The notes: generated by a model not told the origin, from the letters alone. A DNA stretch of 64,000 bases from Candidatus Woesearchaeota archaeon (GCA_018653365.1 JABIAG010000001.1:570586-634585), one strand, 5' to 3'; shown: positions 34,455 to 45,369, counted from the first letter of the stretch. Translations and numbers: made by a program.

Positions 34455-37400
34455 TATACGTACCCTCTGCCACTTGAACTTCCACTTCGTCTAGGACTGT
34501 TTTCTAAATCTTCACAATAATCCTCGTTAAATCCTTTAAATTCTCCCCAAATTTCTTGAACGTTCTGCCAAGTATCCAAAGAAACAGTAACCACCCTGAC
34601 CATTCTACAAGCAGTCCAGGTTCCCTGAGTTGGGGGACAAACGAGATTGGCAATAAAACCAAATGCTGCAAACGGATCTGAAATAATATTTTTAACCATA
34701 TTCATGAAATTATCGAATATGTTAACCAAAGAAAATATCTTAAACGCTGGAGAAACAAAGTATTTACACTCCATATATGCCTTCTGCTTTTCACAAGACG
34801 CAGCAGGAATTCCTGTAGCAGTTAGGTCTTGTAAACAATAACCATAAAAGCACTGAATCTGACGATACTTTTCCAAATTATGAATTATTCCAGGAACACA
34901 TAAAGTTATAGCAGATAAGTAAACATTGTTTTTAACATCAAAGTACGCTTCATTAAGTGAAGTACCTAACTTTTGTTCTGTCCAACCAGCACCAAAGTTT
35001 GAAACAGATTGAATGTTCTCTCTCCAAGGAACATTTCCACCAAGACGACTAACTCCAGATTGTTTAGTCTTAGAATTATCATTACTCATACGGCAATTAA
35101 CAAAATCACAAAATTTGGTCATGGTTTTTTTAGAAACCCACGCAGCCTTAGCACCACCCTCAGCAGCAACTCTGCCAGGAGTACCTACAGGATCTGGAGG
35201 AGGAGCAGCAGCAACAGAAAAGATTTTAGCAGCATTATTCCAGGTATTAACCGTTTTACAAATAGTACTTGCTAACTTTTCAAGAATGTTTAACCATCTT
35301 AACATTTTACCCAAGCCACCCTCAACCCATTCATCAATAATTCCTTGGATTTCAGATTCTAATGCTTCATCAGGCAAATCAAAAGGACTGTTAAAAAACG
35401 TAACAGGAATGTCAACATATTCTAGTTCAGTATTTGAAACAATATTATTTCCAACAACAGTTGCAACTTCTAAAGAACAGTTAACATCTAAGTTATTAAT
35501 AGTGTACTCATCTTTATCAAAAGTTAATTTCAAATAAGGATGTTCGGTAAGCGTATTACCAATTTCGGAATCATCTAAGAAATCATCGGCCTCGCATCCG
35601 TCTAATTCCATGGAAAGAATTCTTTGTGGTTGTGATGAAAGAGGCGTTAAAGAAATAGAACAAAACATTTGTTGTTCAACAAGCTCTCCAACAACTCGAT
35701 CTAAAGCATTCGGTGAACAAGTAACACTAGAGGTCCAATAATTTGGATTCTCTTCTGCTTCAACACCATAAACATTAGGGATAGAAATTTCTTCAACAAT
35801 AACATTTTCTAAAGGATCAATAAAATATAACATTACCGTTTCGTCAATTGCACTTCCTGAACCAGTAACTTCAACTTCCCACTCACAAATAATTTGACCA
35901 GGTAATTGTTCAACTTCGGGTGCAGCAGAGGTAGTCGAATCACTTGATGTACTTCCAGAAGAGTCTCCAGAATAACCTCTACTGTATTGTTCAAAATAAC
36001 CTCTTGAGCTAGGTGACCAACCAGAAACTCCCTCTCCGCCTTCGCAGTCAGCCTCAATTAAACCTTCATCACTAATTTTAGAAAAATTACCAAACGCAAA
36101 AACCTCTTTCTCACCCTGCAAAACCGCAATAATTTTCAAGGTATCCCCACGCGAAGGATAGTTCTCAATTTCAGTCTCTTCAAAACCAATAAATGGAATG
36201 TCAACAAGTGAAGGCAGCGTTCTATCCGCATAAACATTAAACACGTAAGGAGTTGCTAAAACATTGCCAAGAATATCACGAGTTGTTGTACTCAACCTAA
36301 GAGTTTTAATTCCATCATTAACTAAAGCAATACTAGGGAAAGTACAAACGTTTTCAACACACTCTCCCTGAACAGAATTTTGTTGTGAATTAATTGAAGA
36401 GAAATCCATAAATGCATCTTGTACTCCTGCAACATCATCAAATTCTACACTAATCCTAGTACCCGGACCAAATGCAGGCAAGCCATCAATCACAACATCA
36501 GAAACAGAAACGGAATTCACAACAGGACCTGAACGATCAACCATAATAGAATTTCTTAAAGTTTGAACGCCGCTATTTCCCAAGGTATCCGTAAGTTCGA
36601 CTCTAACAACTAAACTTTTACTTCCATCAACAACACTTCCCAAATTAAGATCAAGATCATAACTACAATAAAGTTGGTTGCAAACAGGAGTTACAGTACC
36701 CAACCCAAAATCCGAAAGATCTACTCGCACACTTTGAAAATCTTCAGTAATTGCAAAAACTAGTTCAACCCCACTAATTGGAGAATTATAAAATTCTATT
36801 GTGCTACCTTCTTTAACTAAAGAAAAATCCTCTCCCCCAATTACAGGAGCAATGGAATCTAAAGAAATAAGAACGGTTTTTTTATCTCTAGGAACGTTCT
36901 CAAAATTATCGATTGCCTCAAAAATAATATTATTAACTCCTTCTTGTAAATTTAAAGCTGAAACCGCAATTGTTTCAGTAATGGACTCATCACAATCAGT
37001 TTGTAAAACAGGAATTTCATGAACTTTATTTGCAATACTTCCTTGATAAACATTTATTTGTCTAATACCTGTACAAGTACCAAGACATCCTGAAACAGAA
37101 CAGGCATCATCATGAGCATTAATAGTAAAAGTAACACTATCATCTGGAGAAACTAATGTTTTGTCAACATAAGCAGAAACAACCTTAGCTCCCAAAACAT
37201 CCGGGTAAATCGTGACCCGCTGTTCTTGTCTTCCACCCGAATAATCAAATCGCGTTAAGTATTCATAAGGACGAGAAGAAAAAGTGCTTTGTTCAAGCGT
37301 TAACAAACAAACATTTTCTGAACAAACAAATGTTTGAGGACTGCCAACCAAGGGCAAATAAGACATTTCACCATCTTCAGCATCAATACCTGAAACTTGA

Positions 37401-37549
37401 GTTCTTAAGGTAACAACATCCTGTTGTTTAGCATAACCAACCACGTTGTCAGCACCATAACCATACCCTGTAAGAGAAACAGCAAAAGAGAAAGGAATAA
37501 CTAAGAACAACATTACCAACATTAATGCCACTAGTTTAATCAACTTCAT
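34454..37549 (-). CDS. Large secreted Ig-like surface protein, 1031 aa
   Basis: A signal peptide (about 1-24) is followed by several beta-sandwich, Ig/cadherin-like stretches with paired cysteines (FVCSENVC, CSVSGCLGTC, VCNQLYC, ECVENVC). Ser/Thr-rich segments follow. The C-terminal third (about 760-1010) is helical, hydrophobic and Cys-rich, with QCFYGYC, SCEKQKAYMECKYFVSPAFKIF and FIANLVCPP. The C-terminus is probably membrane-associated. Its start overlaps the 747-aa gene (ATGA). No named family is recognised. Confidence 0.68.
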   Translation of the reverse strand: MKLIKLVALMLVMLFLVIPFSFAVSLTGYGYGADNVVGYAKQQDVVTLRTQVSGIDAEDGEMSYLPLVGSPQTFVCSENVCLLTLEQSTFSSRPYEYLTRFDYSGGRQEQRVTIYPDVLGAKVVSAYVDKTLVSPDDSVTFTINAHDDACSVSGCLGTCTGIRQINVYQGSIANKVHEIPVLQTDCDESITETIAVSALNLQEGVNNIIFEAIDNFENVPRDKKTVLISLDSIAPVIGGEDFSLVKEGSTIEFYNSPISGVELVFAITEDFQSVRVDLSDFGLGTVTPVCNQLYCSYDLDLNLGSVVDGSKSLVVRVELTDTLGNSGVQTLRNSIMVDRSGPVVNSVSVSDVVIDGLPAFGPGTRISVEFDDVAGVQDAFMDFSSINSQQNSVQGECVENVCTFPSIALVNDGIKTLRLSTTTRDILGNVLATPYVFNVYADRTLPSLVDIPFIGFEETEIENYPSRGDTLKIIAVLQGEKEVFAFGNFSKISDEGLIEADCEGGEGVSGWSPSSRGYFEQYSRGYSGDSSGSTSSDSTTSAAPEVEQLPGQIICEWEVEVTGSGSAIDETVMLYFIDPLENVIVEEISIPNVYGVEAEENPNYWTSSVTCSPNALDRVVGELVEQQMFCSISLTPLSSQPQRILSMELDGCEADDFLDDSEIGNTLTEHPYLKLTFDKDEYTINNLDVNCSLEVATVVGNNIVSNTELEYVDIPVTFFNSPFDLPDEALESEIQGIIDEWVEGGLGKMLRWLNILEKLASTICKTVNTWNNAAKIFSVAAAPPPDPVGTPGRVAAEGGAKAAWVSKKTMTKFCDFVNCRMSNDNSKTKQSGVSRLGGNVPWRENIQSVSNFGAGWTEQKLGTSLNEAYFDVKNNVYLSAITLCVPGIIHNLEKYRQIQCFYGYCLQDLTATGIPAASCEKQKAYMECKYFVSPAFKIFSLVNIFDNFMNMVKNIISDPFAAFGFIANLVCPPTQGTWTACRMVRVVTVSLDTWQNVQEIWGEFKGFNEDYCEDLENSPRRSGSSSGRGYV

Positions 37550-39789
37550 CTTACACTAGGAATCAAATCCTCCGCCATCACATTCTGCCTGGTTAGTTCA
37601 TCCAGGTCGGAAACAATAATAAAATCATCAATATTTGAGATATTTAAATCTTTAAGTTCTATAGCATACAAAACAATCTCTTCCCCATTCTTAATTTGTG
37701 TTTTATTGAACGTCACAGGAATGCCTGGGTCGGACTCATTAATGAAGCCAAAACTAACTCCGCCTTTAATTGTTGGAACTGCCTCTGCCTCTCCACCCTC
37801 ATATTCACCCGCAGAAATTATCCTTAACTGATCTAAATCAGCATCACTAACACCATGTTCATCAAGATCTCTTAAAGCAATCTGATAATTAGCATTAAAA
37901 GCAGGATCGGGAGGACCCAACAACAGTATTTTTATTTCATATTTGCCATCAACAAACAATGTTTCTTGTGAAGGTTCTTCGCTAGTTAAAGAAAGAGCAG
38001 TAGAGAATTCATCTTCCTCAAAACTCCCAACTCTAGAAAAGGTGACAATTGCTTCATCACCAGGTTCCAAAGGAACTAAATCCTCTTCAAAAACGCTCCA
38101 TGCATAATTTTCTTTTTTCAAAACTTTCTTCATAACCGAAAATTTCATCAACTTCTTTGGTTTAAAATCCCTAATTGTGTATTCAGTAATGTCTGGGGCA
38201 TAAGAAGCACTCTTACCCAGATAACCATCTTTAGCAACCTTAACCAGACCATTCAAAAAACCAGTTGGAAATAAAGTATTAAGTGTTCCAGACGCATTAG
38301 TATTACCCAAGAAGCAAGTTTTGTCCTCAACAACAATCGAGACTGCAGCATTAGGAACTGGCTGACACTCATCAACGCAATTATCATCAAAAACGTTAAC
38401 TGTTGCGTTAACAGATCTTAAACCAGGATCACATAACCCCGGACCGTTATCAAAACTTAAAACGTTTGGAGTGTAAGAAGAATCGATAGGACCATTATCC
38501 CTCATATTTCCCTCCAAACCAAATTGGAATACAAAACCCTCGCCATTAAATGCTGAACGATCATTAAGCGTTACTAAAACAGGCCAAGAAACATCATAAA
38601 AAGTTTCATAATTCAACGTTCCAAACTGAATTGGACCAAAATCAACACCAAACAAATCAGGTTCAACAGTACTTCCATCACCTGCATAAAAGTAAACTTC
38701 ATTTCCTAAATAATTAAAATTTATATCCGTACTTCTCAAATTTAACTCATCCAACTCATCATCAGAATAATAATAAGAAAATGGCAAGATCATGTTATCA
38801 TAAACTCTTTGTCTAGTATCATACAATGCATCAGAAGGAACTAACAATATTGGATTGTAATTTCTAGCACCCTCAACCTGTAAGAATTGTGCATAACTAA
38901 GTAAAAACTTAACATCTTCTTTAACATCCGAAACCACCCAGGAATTTCCCTCACTTCCAAAAGCAAACTCAAAATCATACATTGGGGGCAAATAAGGTGA
39001 ATCTTTATCCCCGCTAAAGGTCAATAATTCCTGTAATTGATGTTCTAAAAATTTAAAGTTAGCTTCAGAATCAGTTATCAGTTCTGCCAACTGATACGCA
39101 TCCTTCAATCTTACAGGAATATGAACTCCAAAGTTTTTAATTATTTCAGAACTCGAACCTGCTTTAATTTCTAAAGGAAAATGAACATTAACAATAACAT
39201 CTTCTTCAGTTACATACGTTGTTGTAATTGGTGCTCCAATTAATTCTTCAATTTCTAATCCTTGTTCAGTTAAAGCCGAATAGCCACGCAAACAATCATC
39301 AATCATCAATTCAACATAACGATCAATTTGTGCCTCAATAGAAAGATCCGAACTGGTCCGATCTGCACCCTCATTATCAGGACTGTTAAGAACTGGCTTC
39401 TTAGAAGAAAAACTAACCGTATTTTGCCCATTAGGAGAATTCATAAAATACCAATAAGGAACTGGAATTTTACCTGCTTGATGAATATAAAAAGAATCTG
39501 CGTCAGAAGGATCACTCAATGAAGGATTTAGGAGTGAAAATAAAGGATAATTATCGTTAAACAGGTAACCTCCTCGTTCACCAAGAATTCTAACTGCGTC
39601 CTCCCCAGTCTGCATCATACAAGAATGAACAAAATTCTGTACAGGAGAAAACTCTGAAGAAACATCGTCAACTAGTGCTTGATCACGCTCTAACTGCTCA
39701 GGTCTTAAAACAAAAAGAAATAAAGCAACAACTAAAACAAGTATGATTCCAATTATCATAAACAGAGTTACCTGTCCTCTTTTTTTCAT
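37546..39789 (-). CDS. Type IV pilin-like-headed surface protein, 747 aa
   Basis: First gene of the surface operon. The N-terminus KKRGQVTLFMIIGIILVLVVALFLFVLRP has a short basic head and a long hydrophobic helix like a class III (pilin-type) signal, although a peptidase site is not certain. A beta-rich extracytoplasmic body follows. It has a Cys cluster (CDPGL, DDNCVDECQPVPNAAVSIVVEDKTC) and a carboxypeptidase-regulatory-like repeat (NASGTLNTLFPTGFLNGLVKVAKDGY). AGGGGAT precedes the ATG and a TATA box lies at 39825-39834. Confidence 0.7.
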   Translation of the reverse strand: MKKRGQVTLFMIIGIILVLVVALFLFVLRPEQLERDQALVDDVSSEFSPVQNFVHSCMMQTGEDAVRILGERGGYLFNDNYPLFSLLNPSLSDPSDADSFYIHQAGKIPVPYWYFMNSPNGQNTVSFSSKKPVLNSPDNEGADRTSSDLSIEAQIDRYVELMIDDCLRGYSALTEQGLEIEELIGAPITTTYVTEEDVIVNVHFPLEIKAGSSSEIIKNFGVHIPVRLKDAYQLAELITDSEANFKFLEHQLQELLTFSGDKDSPYLPPMYDFEFAFGSEGNSWVVSDVKEDVKFLLSYAQFLQVEGARNYNPILLVPSDALYDTRQRVYDNMILPFSYYYSDDELDELNLRSTDINFNYLGNEVYFYAGDGSTVEPDLFGVDFGPIQFGTLNYETFYDVSWPVLVTLNDRSAFNGEGFVFQFGLEGNMRDNGPIDSSYTPNVLSFDNGPGLCDPGLRSVNATVNVFDDNCVDECQPVPNAAVSIVVEDKTCFLGNTNASGTLNTLFPTGFLNGLVKVAKDGYLGKSASYAPDITEYTIRDFKPKKLMKFSVMKKVLKKENYAWSVFEEDLVPLEPGDEAIVTFSRVGSFEEDEFSTALSLTSEEPSQETLFVDGKYEIKILLLGPPDPAFNANYQIALRDLDEHGVSDADLDQLRIISAGEYEGGEAEAVPTIKGGVSFGFINESDPGIPVTFNKTQIKNGEEIVLYAIELKDLNISNIDDFIIVSDLDELTRQNVMAEDLIPSVR

Positions 39790-39824
39790 TAGCTATCCCC
39801 TTTAATCATTTTTTGTTTTATTTA

Positions 39825-39834
39825 TTTATATATC
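39825..39834 (-). promoter_or_regulatory. TATA box of the four-gene surface operon
   Basis: GATATATAAATAAA on the minus strand lies about 40 nt before the first ATG. A Shine-Dalgarno (AGGGGAT, 39795-39801) follows, so this operon has a short leader and is separate from the upstream Cys-repeat gene. Confidence 0.5.
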
Positions 39835-39841
39835 TTTTGTT

Positions 39842-41056
39842 CTAGGAATATGCACTAGTAACATCATGTGACTTGCCCAACAATTCACAAGTTTCTCGCT
39901 TATATCCATCAGTAATGATTGAACAAACCGAGTAATCATCAGTATTATATGCATATGAAACATAACAATCGTCTTTCTTGCTCGGATTTTCAACATGAGT
40001 ACAATAAGTTGAGGAGTTTGAAGACTTCATAACCCAATAAAAACAGGTATCCTTAATTCTAGAATCAGTAACAGTATCGCACTCTCGAGCGGTTGCAATT
40101 GCACCCTTTTCCAATACGTTAACTGGAACGTACTTAATTACTTGGTATTCCGTCAGGGTATTTATGCCCTCATCAAAACGACAATCCCTACTACAAGAAG
40201 TAGAAGTTTCTCCATCTTCACAAACATTATTACCACACTCATAGATAGGACAATCAACATCACAATTTAGCGAGTCTTCATTTAAGTCACAAACTCCATC
40301 ACCACAAGTATTACAATCCGCATAACAAGAGGTTTCTTCACCAGCATCACAATCACCATTACCACATAAGTCCGGGGGTTCAACTGCACAATCTTGCTCA
40401 CAAACGCCCTCTTCACCCTCTTCACAAACGTCATCTCCGCAAGTTGGAACATAAGGGGTGTCACAATCATCTGCACAGTCATCCGGGTCGCAAATGTTAT
40501 CTCCACAAATTGGGAGTACTTTAAATGTAAAAGAACTTTCTTTAGTTTCTTCGAAATAATATGCTCGAACTCGAACCTGATAAAAACCTAGTTTTTGTGG
40601 TGTTAAAGAAAGTGACACATCACCAGACTCTGAATTCAGGGTTCTTTGAGAAGTAAATTCTTCTAAATTATCTTTAACTAAAGCATACACTACACTCACC
40701 TGAAAATCATTTTTTGAACCAAGATTAGTAATTGCAAGAGTGAAATCAATACTTTCACCCTTATTAATAGTGTTTTGTGAAGGATGAGCTTGAATATCTA
40801 AAAGGGGGGTTGTTTCTCGTGTTGAACCCAATATAACAAAGATTAATGCAGAAACAACAATGGCCAAAATAACCACACCAATAATAATTAGCAATTTACT
40901 TTTTTGAAAATGGTTTGGATGGTATGCAAGACTTATTGCCTCCTCCACGTCCTGAGGAGAATATCCCTCATTGATAAGATAATCTCTTAAAGTTGTGATT
41001 GCGTATCCTTTCGAGTGATAGGTCTGAATATAATTGATAAGTTGTTGGTTAACCAT
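39842..41056 (-). CDS. Membrane-anchored Cys-repeat protein, 404 aa
   Basis: A cytoplasmic N-terminal region of about 50 residues (LRDYLINEGYSPQDVEEAISLAY, a UBA-like helical motif) is followed by one membrane helix (about 55-78) and an Ig-like/CARDB domain (about 85-180). Next come five tandem modules of the CGDxxCxxxE...CxxDC type (about 182-300), which probably bind calcium and form disulfides, and a Cys-containing C-terminal domain. The ATG at 41056 is preferred to a TTG at 41059. It is divergent from the 1401-aa surface gene. Confidence 0.72.
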   Translation of the reverse strand: MVNQQLINYIQTYHSKGYAITTLRDYLINEGYSPQDVEEAISLAYHPNHFQKSKLLIIIGVVILAIVVSALIFVILGSTRETTPLLDIQAHPSQNTINKGESIDFTLAITNLGSKNDFQVSVVYALVKDNLEEFTSQRTLNSESGDVSLSLTPQKLGFYQVRVRAYYFEETKESSFTFKVLPICGDNICDPDDCADDCDTPYVPTCGDDVCEEGEEGVCEQDCAVEPPDLCGNGDCDAGEETSCYADCNTCGDGVCDLNEDSLNCDVDCPIYECGNNVCEDGETSTSCSRDCRFDEGINTLTEYQVIKYVPVNVLEKGAIATARECDTVTDSRIKDTCFYWVMKSSNSSTYCTHVENPSKKDDCYVSYAYNTDDYSVCSIITDGYKRETCELLGKSHDVTSAYS

Positions 41057-41109
41057 CAATTCATTATCCCAATCATAAGTATATAAAAGTTATTATCTAG
41101 TTCAGAAAG

Positions 41110-41158
41110 CTTTATAAATAAAATTCCGATACCACTCATAAATAACAAACTTTGGGGG
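41110..41158 (+). promoter_or_regulatory. Promoter and ribosome site of the 1401-aa surface protein
   Basis: CTTTATAAATAAA at about 41110-41120 is a TATA box. GGGGG at 41154-41158 lies four nt before the ATG as a Shine-Dalgarno. The implied leader is about 25 nt, expected for a highly expressed surface protein. Confidence 0.5.
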
Positions 41159-41162
41159 TTAT

Positions 41163-44100
41163 ATGAAGATGAATGCATTAAAACTAATACCAATACTATT
41201 ATTATTTGTTCTAAGTACCATTTTAGTTGCAGCAGCTCCATCACTAATTAATGATTTAGGAGTGAACGTAACAGTTGATGGTATAGAAACAACACTAGCG
41301 GGAAATTTAACAGACGGATTTAAATTAGAATTAAATCACACACCTGCAACAAGTTACTATTTACAATTTAATTCAAACACAATTTCAAATGAACCCCTAA
41401 ACGAAACAATGTTTGGATTATACCTAACAAGTTCATCTACAACCCAAGCAGAGTTAGAAGAATATTACAAAGATACCCCACAACCCTACAAAGACTACTT
41501 AATTAATGCATCAAAAGGACTAGAACCATTTGCATACATAAATGGAACCAATTCACAATTAGTAGATGCCGCACTATTTGAAATAAATGGACTGCAAGTA
41601 GATATGAGAATACCTGGAGACTATCCAACTGGAGAGTACACACTGGTAGGAAGTCTACAAAACAATACAGGAAGTTTTGCTTCAGCAACATTCAAATTAT
41701 TAATTAACTTAGATAAAACCCTTGATTTAGTTCAGGGATGGAATCAGGTTTCTTCACCCTATTCTGAAACAGTAAGTGTTACAGAATTACAAACACAATG
41801 CCCAGGAATAAGAATAGTAAAAGGATTTACTGTTAGTTCTGAAAGCTTTGATGATGTTACCTCACTAGAACCAGGCAAGGGATACAGAATATATTCAGAC
41901 AATGCATGTTCAATAACTTTTGACCATACCTTTAACGCTTATGAAGCATTTGATAAAACACTAAGTACAGGAACACACCTAATTGGAGCACCATACGAAG
42001 GCATGACAGCAATGTTTTTACATGAAAAATGTAACATAAAAGGCAACGTACTAGGTTGGGATGCAAACGGAAACACTGATGCAGTTGCACAACTAGAAGC
42101 TGGCAAAGGTTACTTTGTGATTCTAAACGCACCATGCGATGTAACACAAACAGAAAATGTTAACATAAGTATTGATAGTTACAACCCAATCTCAGTAATT
42201 CAGGGAAAAACAGAAAGAACTAATTTCACACTACGAAATTTAGGAAATAGACACGTTGACCCAATTACAATAGTAGTTTCTGACTTTATGAGCACTAACG
42301 GAGACATATTAGATAACTCAAACATCATGTTAGATGGGACAACAACTCAAACACTAACCACCGCAATAAGAATCGCAGAAAATGAAACAATTGGTATGAG
42401 ATATCAACCTCCATTAGGGAAAAAAGCAGGAACTTACACAGGATTTGTAACAATTACATACGCAGGAAAAACCCTGGTACAAGAACTAAGTGTAACTATA
42501 GTTGCGGTTAACGAACAGGTAAGCGCAAGTTATGATACCGTATCAATGTTACAAGGCACCTCAAAAGAATTCAATGTAACCGTAACAAACAATGGAAATG
42601 TTGATCTAACAAACATTGGTGTTGCAATGAATAACATGTACAACGGTGTAAACGTAATGCAACCAACACTAGGAACAACCTCAATAAATTTAGCAGTTGG
42701 TGGATCAGAAAACATTAGTATCACCCTAAACCCTGCAGCAGATTTAGCAACAGGAATTTACGAAGGAAATTTAAGCTTTACAATAAACAATGAAGCGTTC
42801 AACACTACAATCAGTGCAACAGTACTAGAAACAATTGAAAGCGTTTCAGCCAACTATGCTTCAGTAAATGTAATACAAGAAGATAAAGTTAACACAACCC
42901 TAACACTAACCAATGATGGAAATGTTAATTTACCAGAAGTTAATGTGAGCTTTACATCACTAAGATTAAATTCGACAGAAGAAATTCTGCCTGTATTAAA
43001 TACAACTCAAATTGCACCGCTTAACTTAACTGAAACAGCAATTGTTGGAATAGAATATGATACTGCAGGAAGAGCCGCAGGAACATATACAGGAAATGTT
43101 ACCTTAACATATGATAATGTAACTGACATAATCCCAGTTACCTTAACAGTTACTGCAAGAAACGAAAATGTTAATGTTGCATATAATGAAGTTTCCTTAA
43201 CACAAGGAAATAATGCAACCACAAGCTTTACTGTTTCAAATATTGGAAACGTTCCAATAACTGCAAACTATGTAGTGAGCAATTTAGTGAATGCAAATGG
43301 TGATTTAATCATACCAATTGTAAATAGTACAAGTGCAGCATTAAATATTGGAGCAAGTTCTCAGGTCCAAATTAATTACACTACAACAAGAACACAATCC
43401 GGAACTTACAACGGAAACATTACAACAACATATGATGGAGAAGAGATCATAACACCCATCAGACTAGTTGTAAATGAAATCCAGGGAAGTGTAACAATAG
43501 CATCCCCTAGCGTAAGCGGATTACAGGGATCAAATGTTAATACAAACTTTACCATAACAAATAATGGTGACAAAGAATTAACAATAGATCTGGAACTTAA
43601 TAATTTAACAAAAGGAACAGAACAAATCACAAGTCCTATTGTGAATGATATTAATTTAGCAATTGGAGCAAGTTCAAAAACTGATTTAACATTTGCAATT
43701 CCTAGTACTGTAAGTGCAGGAACCTACACTGGAAACTTATTGGCAACCTTCCAAGGACAAACAATAACACAACCAGTAACAATTGTAGTAATTGCAAGAG
43801 CTGAAACAATCAGTTACCCAACATCAACATCATTAAGATGGTTAAACGGTTTAAACCAAGGAGTTGGAGCACAAGCAATAATCCAAAATACTGGAAATGT
43901 AAATCTTGATGTTAGCTTAGCAATGAGCAACTTAGTTGGAAATGGAATTATAAGTTCTGACAAAGTAAGTTTATCAGATGCAACATTTACTTTGACACCA
44001 GGAGAAAGCAAAAACGTGGTACTAACACCAACAGGAATAACTGCTCTAGGCGGAACATACACTGGAAGTGTAAATATTGTTTTTGATGGACAAACAGCTC

Positions 44101-45368
44101 AAATGCCAGTTATATTAACAGTAAAAGACCCAGAATATTCAATCAGTGCTTCAGATGTAACCTTTGATGGAAACATCAGAGGGAAAAATGACAGTACTGC
44201 TTTAACCATTACAAATAATGGAGACTACAATCTTGGGTTAATTACAATTACCAATACAATTAATTCAAAATATAATGCAACAATAACTCCAACCGCACTA
44301 AGTGGTTTAGCAATCGGAGCATCACAAAATATTGAGGTAAGTATTGATGTACCTGAAGATGAGAGTACTCAAAACCACAAAATTGGAGAGATTCACATAA
44401 CTGAATTAAACTACAACAAAACACTAAACGTGTATTTGAATCCAGACGCGGCAATCAGAATTGATGAATTAGAAATAAGAGTTGATGGAGATAAAGACGA
44501 AGTTAATGACGGAGACACTATTTCTGATGAAGCAAAACCTGGAAGCGAAATAAAATTCGAATTCAAAATTGAAAACTTATTAGAAAACTCAGAACTAAGA
44601 GATGTACTAATTGAAATCGAAATCAGAGACATAGATGAAGGTGATGACCTAGATCTAGAAAGTGATGAAACCGACATTGATGAAGAAGATGACGAAAGAA
44701 TAGAACTAGAATTTACCATACCCATGCTAGTTGAAGACAAAGAATATGATGTAGATATTCATGTTGAGGGTGAAGACGAAGACGGCAACATGCATGAAAT
44801 TGACTGGGTTGTTAAACTACAAGTTGAAAAAGAAAAACATGAAATAATGTTAGACCGAGTAATCATGTCACCAACCAGAGTAAGCTGCTCAAGAAGTTCA
44901 ACACTAGAAATAAAAGCAATTAACATCGGAGAACAAGATGAAGACGATGTAGAAGTAATTGTTAAAAATGCAGAACTAGACTTTGAGGCTAGAAAAACAT
45001 TTGATTTAGACTCTGGAGACGATGATGATGCAGAAAGAACCACAGCATTCACAATTAGAACTCCCGAACTAGACAAAACTAAAACTTACACATTTAGTGT
45101 AGACGTATATAGAGATGGAAGAAGAGATGACTCAGATACTGTTTCTCTAACCGTTGAAAAATGCGATATTGTGGGCGAAGAACCAGATGCTGATGACTCA
45201 GATGAAGGACCTTTTGTTGTTGAAGGAAATGCAAACATTGTTGCACCACCAGCACCAGAAGAGAGTTCAACACTGGATGATCTTCGTGAAAGCGACCTAT
45301 ACTTACCAGCTTTAGGAGTAATTGTACTAGCTGCAGGAGTAGCAATATTCGCAATAATACCTAAATAA
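41163..45368 (+). CDS. Giant repeat surface protein (S-layer-like), 1401 aa
   Basis: A signal peptide ends near A22 (LLLFVLSTILVAAAPS). A folded N-terminal part (about 25-340) is followed by roughly seven tandem beta-sandwich repeats of about 95-110 residues (about 345-1070). Each has a near-N/V-rich SVxQG...TxxNxGN...GTYTG(N/S)VTxTYxG pattern like the NEW3/COG1361 repeats. A very acidic segment (about 1085-1370) comes next, then a C-terminal transmembrane anchor (LPALGVIVLAAGVAIFAIIPK). Many N-glycosylation sequons occur. It is probably the main or a major cell-wall protein, though this is inferred. Confidence 0.78.
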   Translation: MKMNALKLIPILLLFVLSTILVAAAPSLINDLGVNVTVDGIETTLAGNLTDGFKLELNHTPATSYYLQFNSNTISNEPLNETMFGLYLTSSSTTQAELEEYYKDTPQPYKDYLINASKGLEPFAYINGTNSQLVDAALFEINGLQVDMRIPGDYPTGEYTLVGSLQNNTGSFASATFKLLINLDKTLDLVQGWNQVSSPYSETVSVTELQTQCPGIRIVKGFTVSSESFDDVTSLEPGKGYRIYSDNACSITFDHTFNAYEAFDKTLSTGTHLIGAPYEGMTAMFLHEKCNIKGNVLGWDANGNTDAVAQLEAGKGYFVILNAPCDVTQTENVNISIDSYNPISVIQGKTERTNFTLRNLGNRHVDPITIVVSDFMSTNGDILDNSNIMLDGTTTQTLTTAIRIAENETIGMRYQPPLGKKAGTYTGFVTITYAGKTLVQELSVTIVAVNEQVSASYDTVSMLQGTSKEFNVTVTNNGNVDLTNIGVAMNNMYNGVNVMQPTLGTTSINLAVGGSENISITLNPAADLATGIYEGNLSFTINNEAFNTTISATVLETIESVSANYASVNVIQEDKVNTTLTLTNDGNVNLPEVNVSFTSLRLNSTEEILPVLNTTQIAPLNLTETAIVGIEYDTAGRAAGTYTGNVTLTYDNVTDIIPVTLTVTARNENVNVAYNEVSLTQGNNATTSFTVSNIGNVPITANYVVSNLVNANGDLIIPIVNSTSAALNIGASSQVQINYTTTRTQSGTYNGNITTTYDGEEIITPIRLVVNEIQGSVTIASPSVSGLQGSNVNTNFTITNNGDKELTIDLELNNLTKGTEQITSPIVNDINLAIGASSKTDLTFAIPSTVSAGTYTGNLLATFQGQTITQPVTIVVIARAETISYPTSTSLRWLNGLNQGVGAQAIIQNTGNVNLDVSLAMSNLVGNGIISSDKVSLSDATFTLTPGESKNVVLTPTGITALGGTYTGSVNIVFDGQTAQMPVILTVKDPEYSISASDVTFDGNIRGKNDSTALTITNNGDYNLGLITITNTINSKYNATITPTALSGLAIGASQNIEVSIDVPEDESTQNHKIGEIHITELNYNKTLNVYLNPDAAIRIDELEIRVDGDKDEVNDGDTISDEAKPGSEIKFEFKIENLLENSELRDVLIEIEIRDIDEGDDLDLESDETDIDEEDDERIELEFTIPMLVEDKEYDVDIHVEGEDEDGNMHEIDWVVKLQVEKEKHEIMLDRVIMSPTRVSCSRSSTLEIKAINIGEQDEDDVEVIVKNAELDFEARKTFDLDSGDDDDAERTTAFTIRTPELDKTKTYTFSVDVYRDGRRDDSDTVSLTVEKCDIVGEEPDADDSDEGPFVVEGNANIVAPPAPEESSTLDDLRESDLYLPALGVIVLAAGVAIFAIIPK

Positions 45369-45369
45369 T

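Noticed and set aside
35013..35537. 174-aa open frame on the plus strand
   Set aside because: It lies inside the 1031-aa surface gene in antisense, has no promoter or ribosome site, and looks like a shadow of the real gene.
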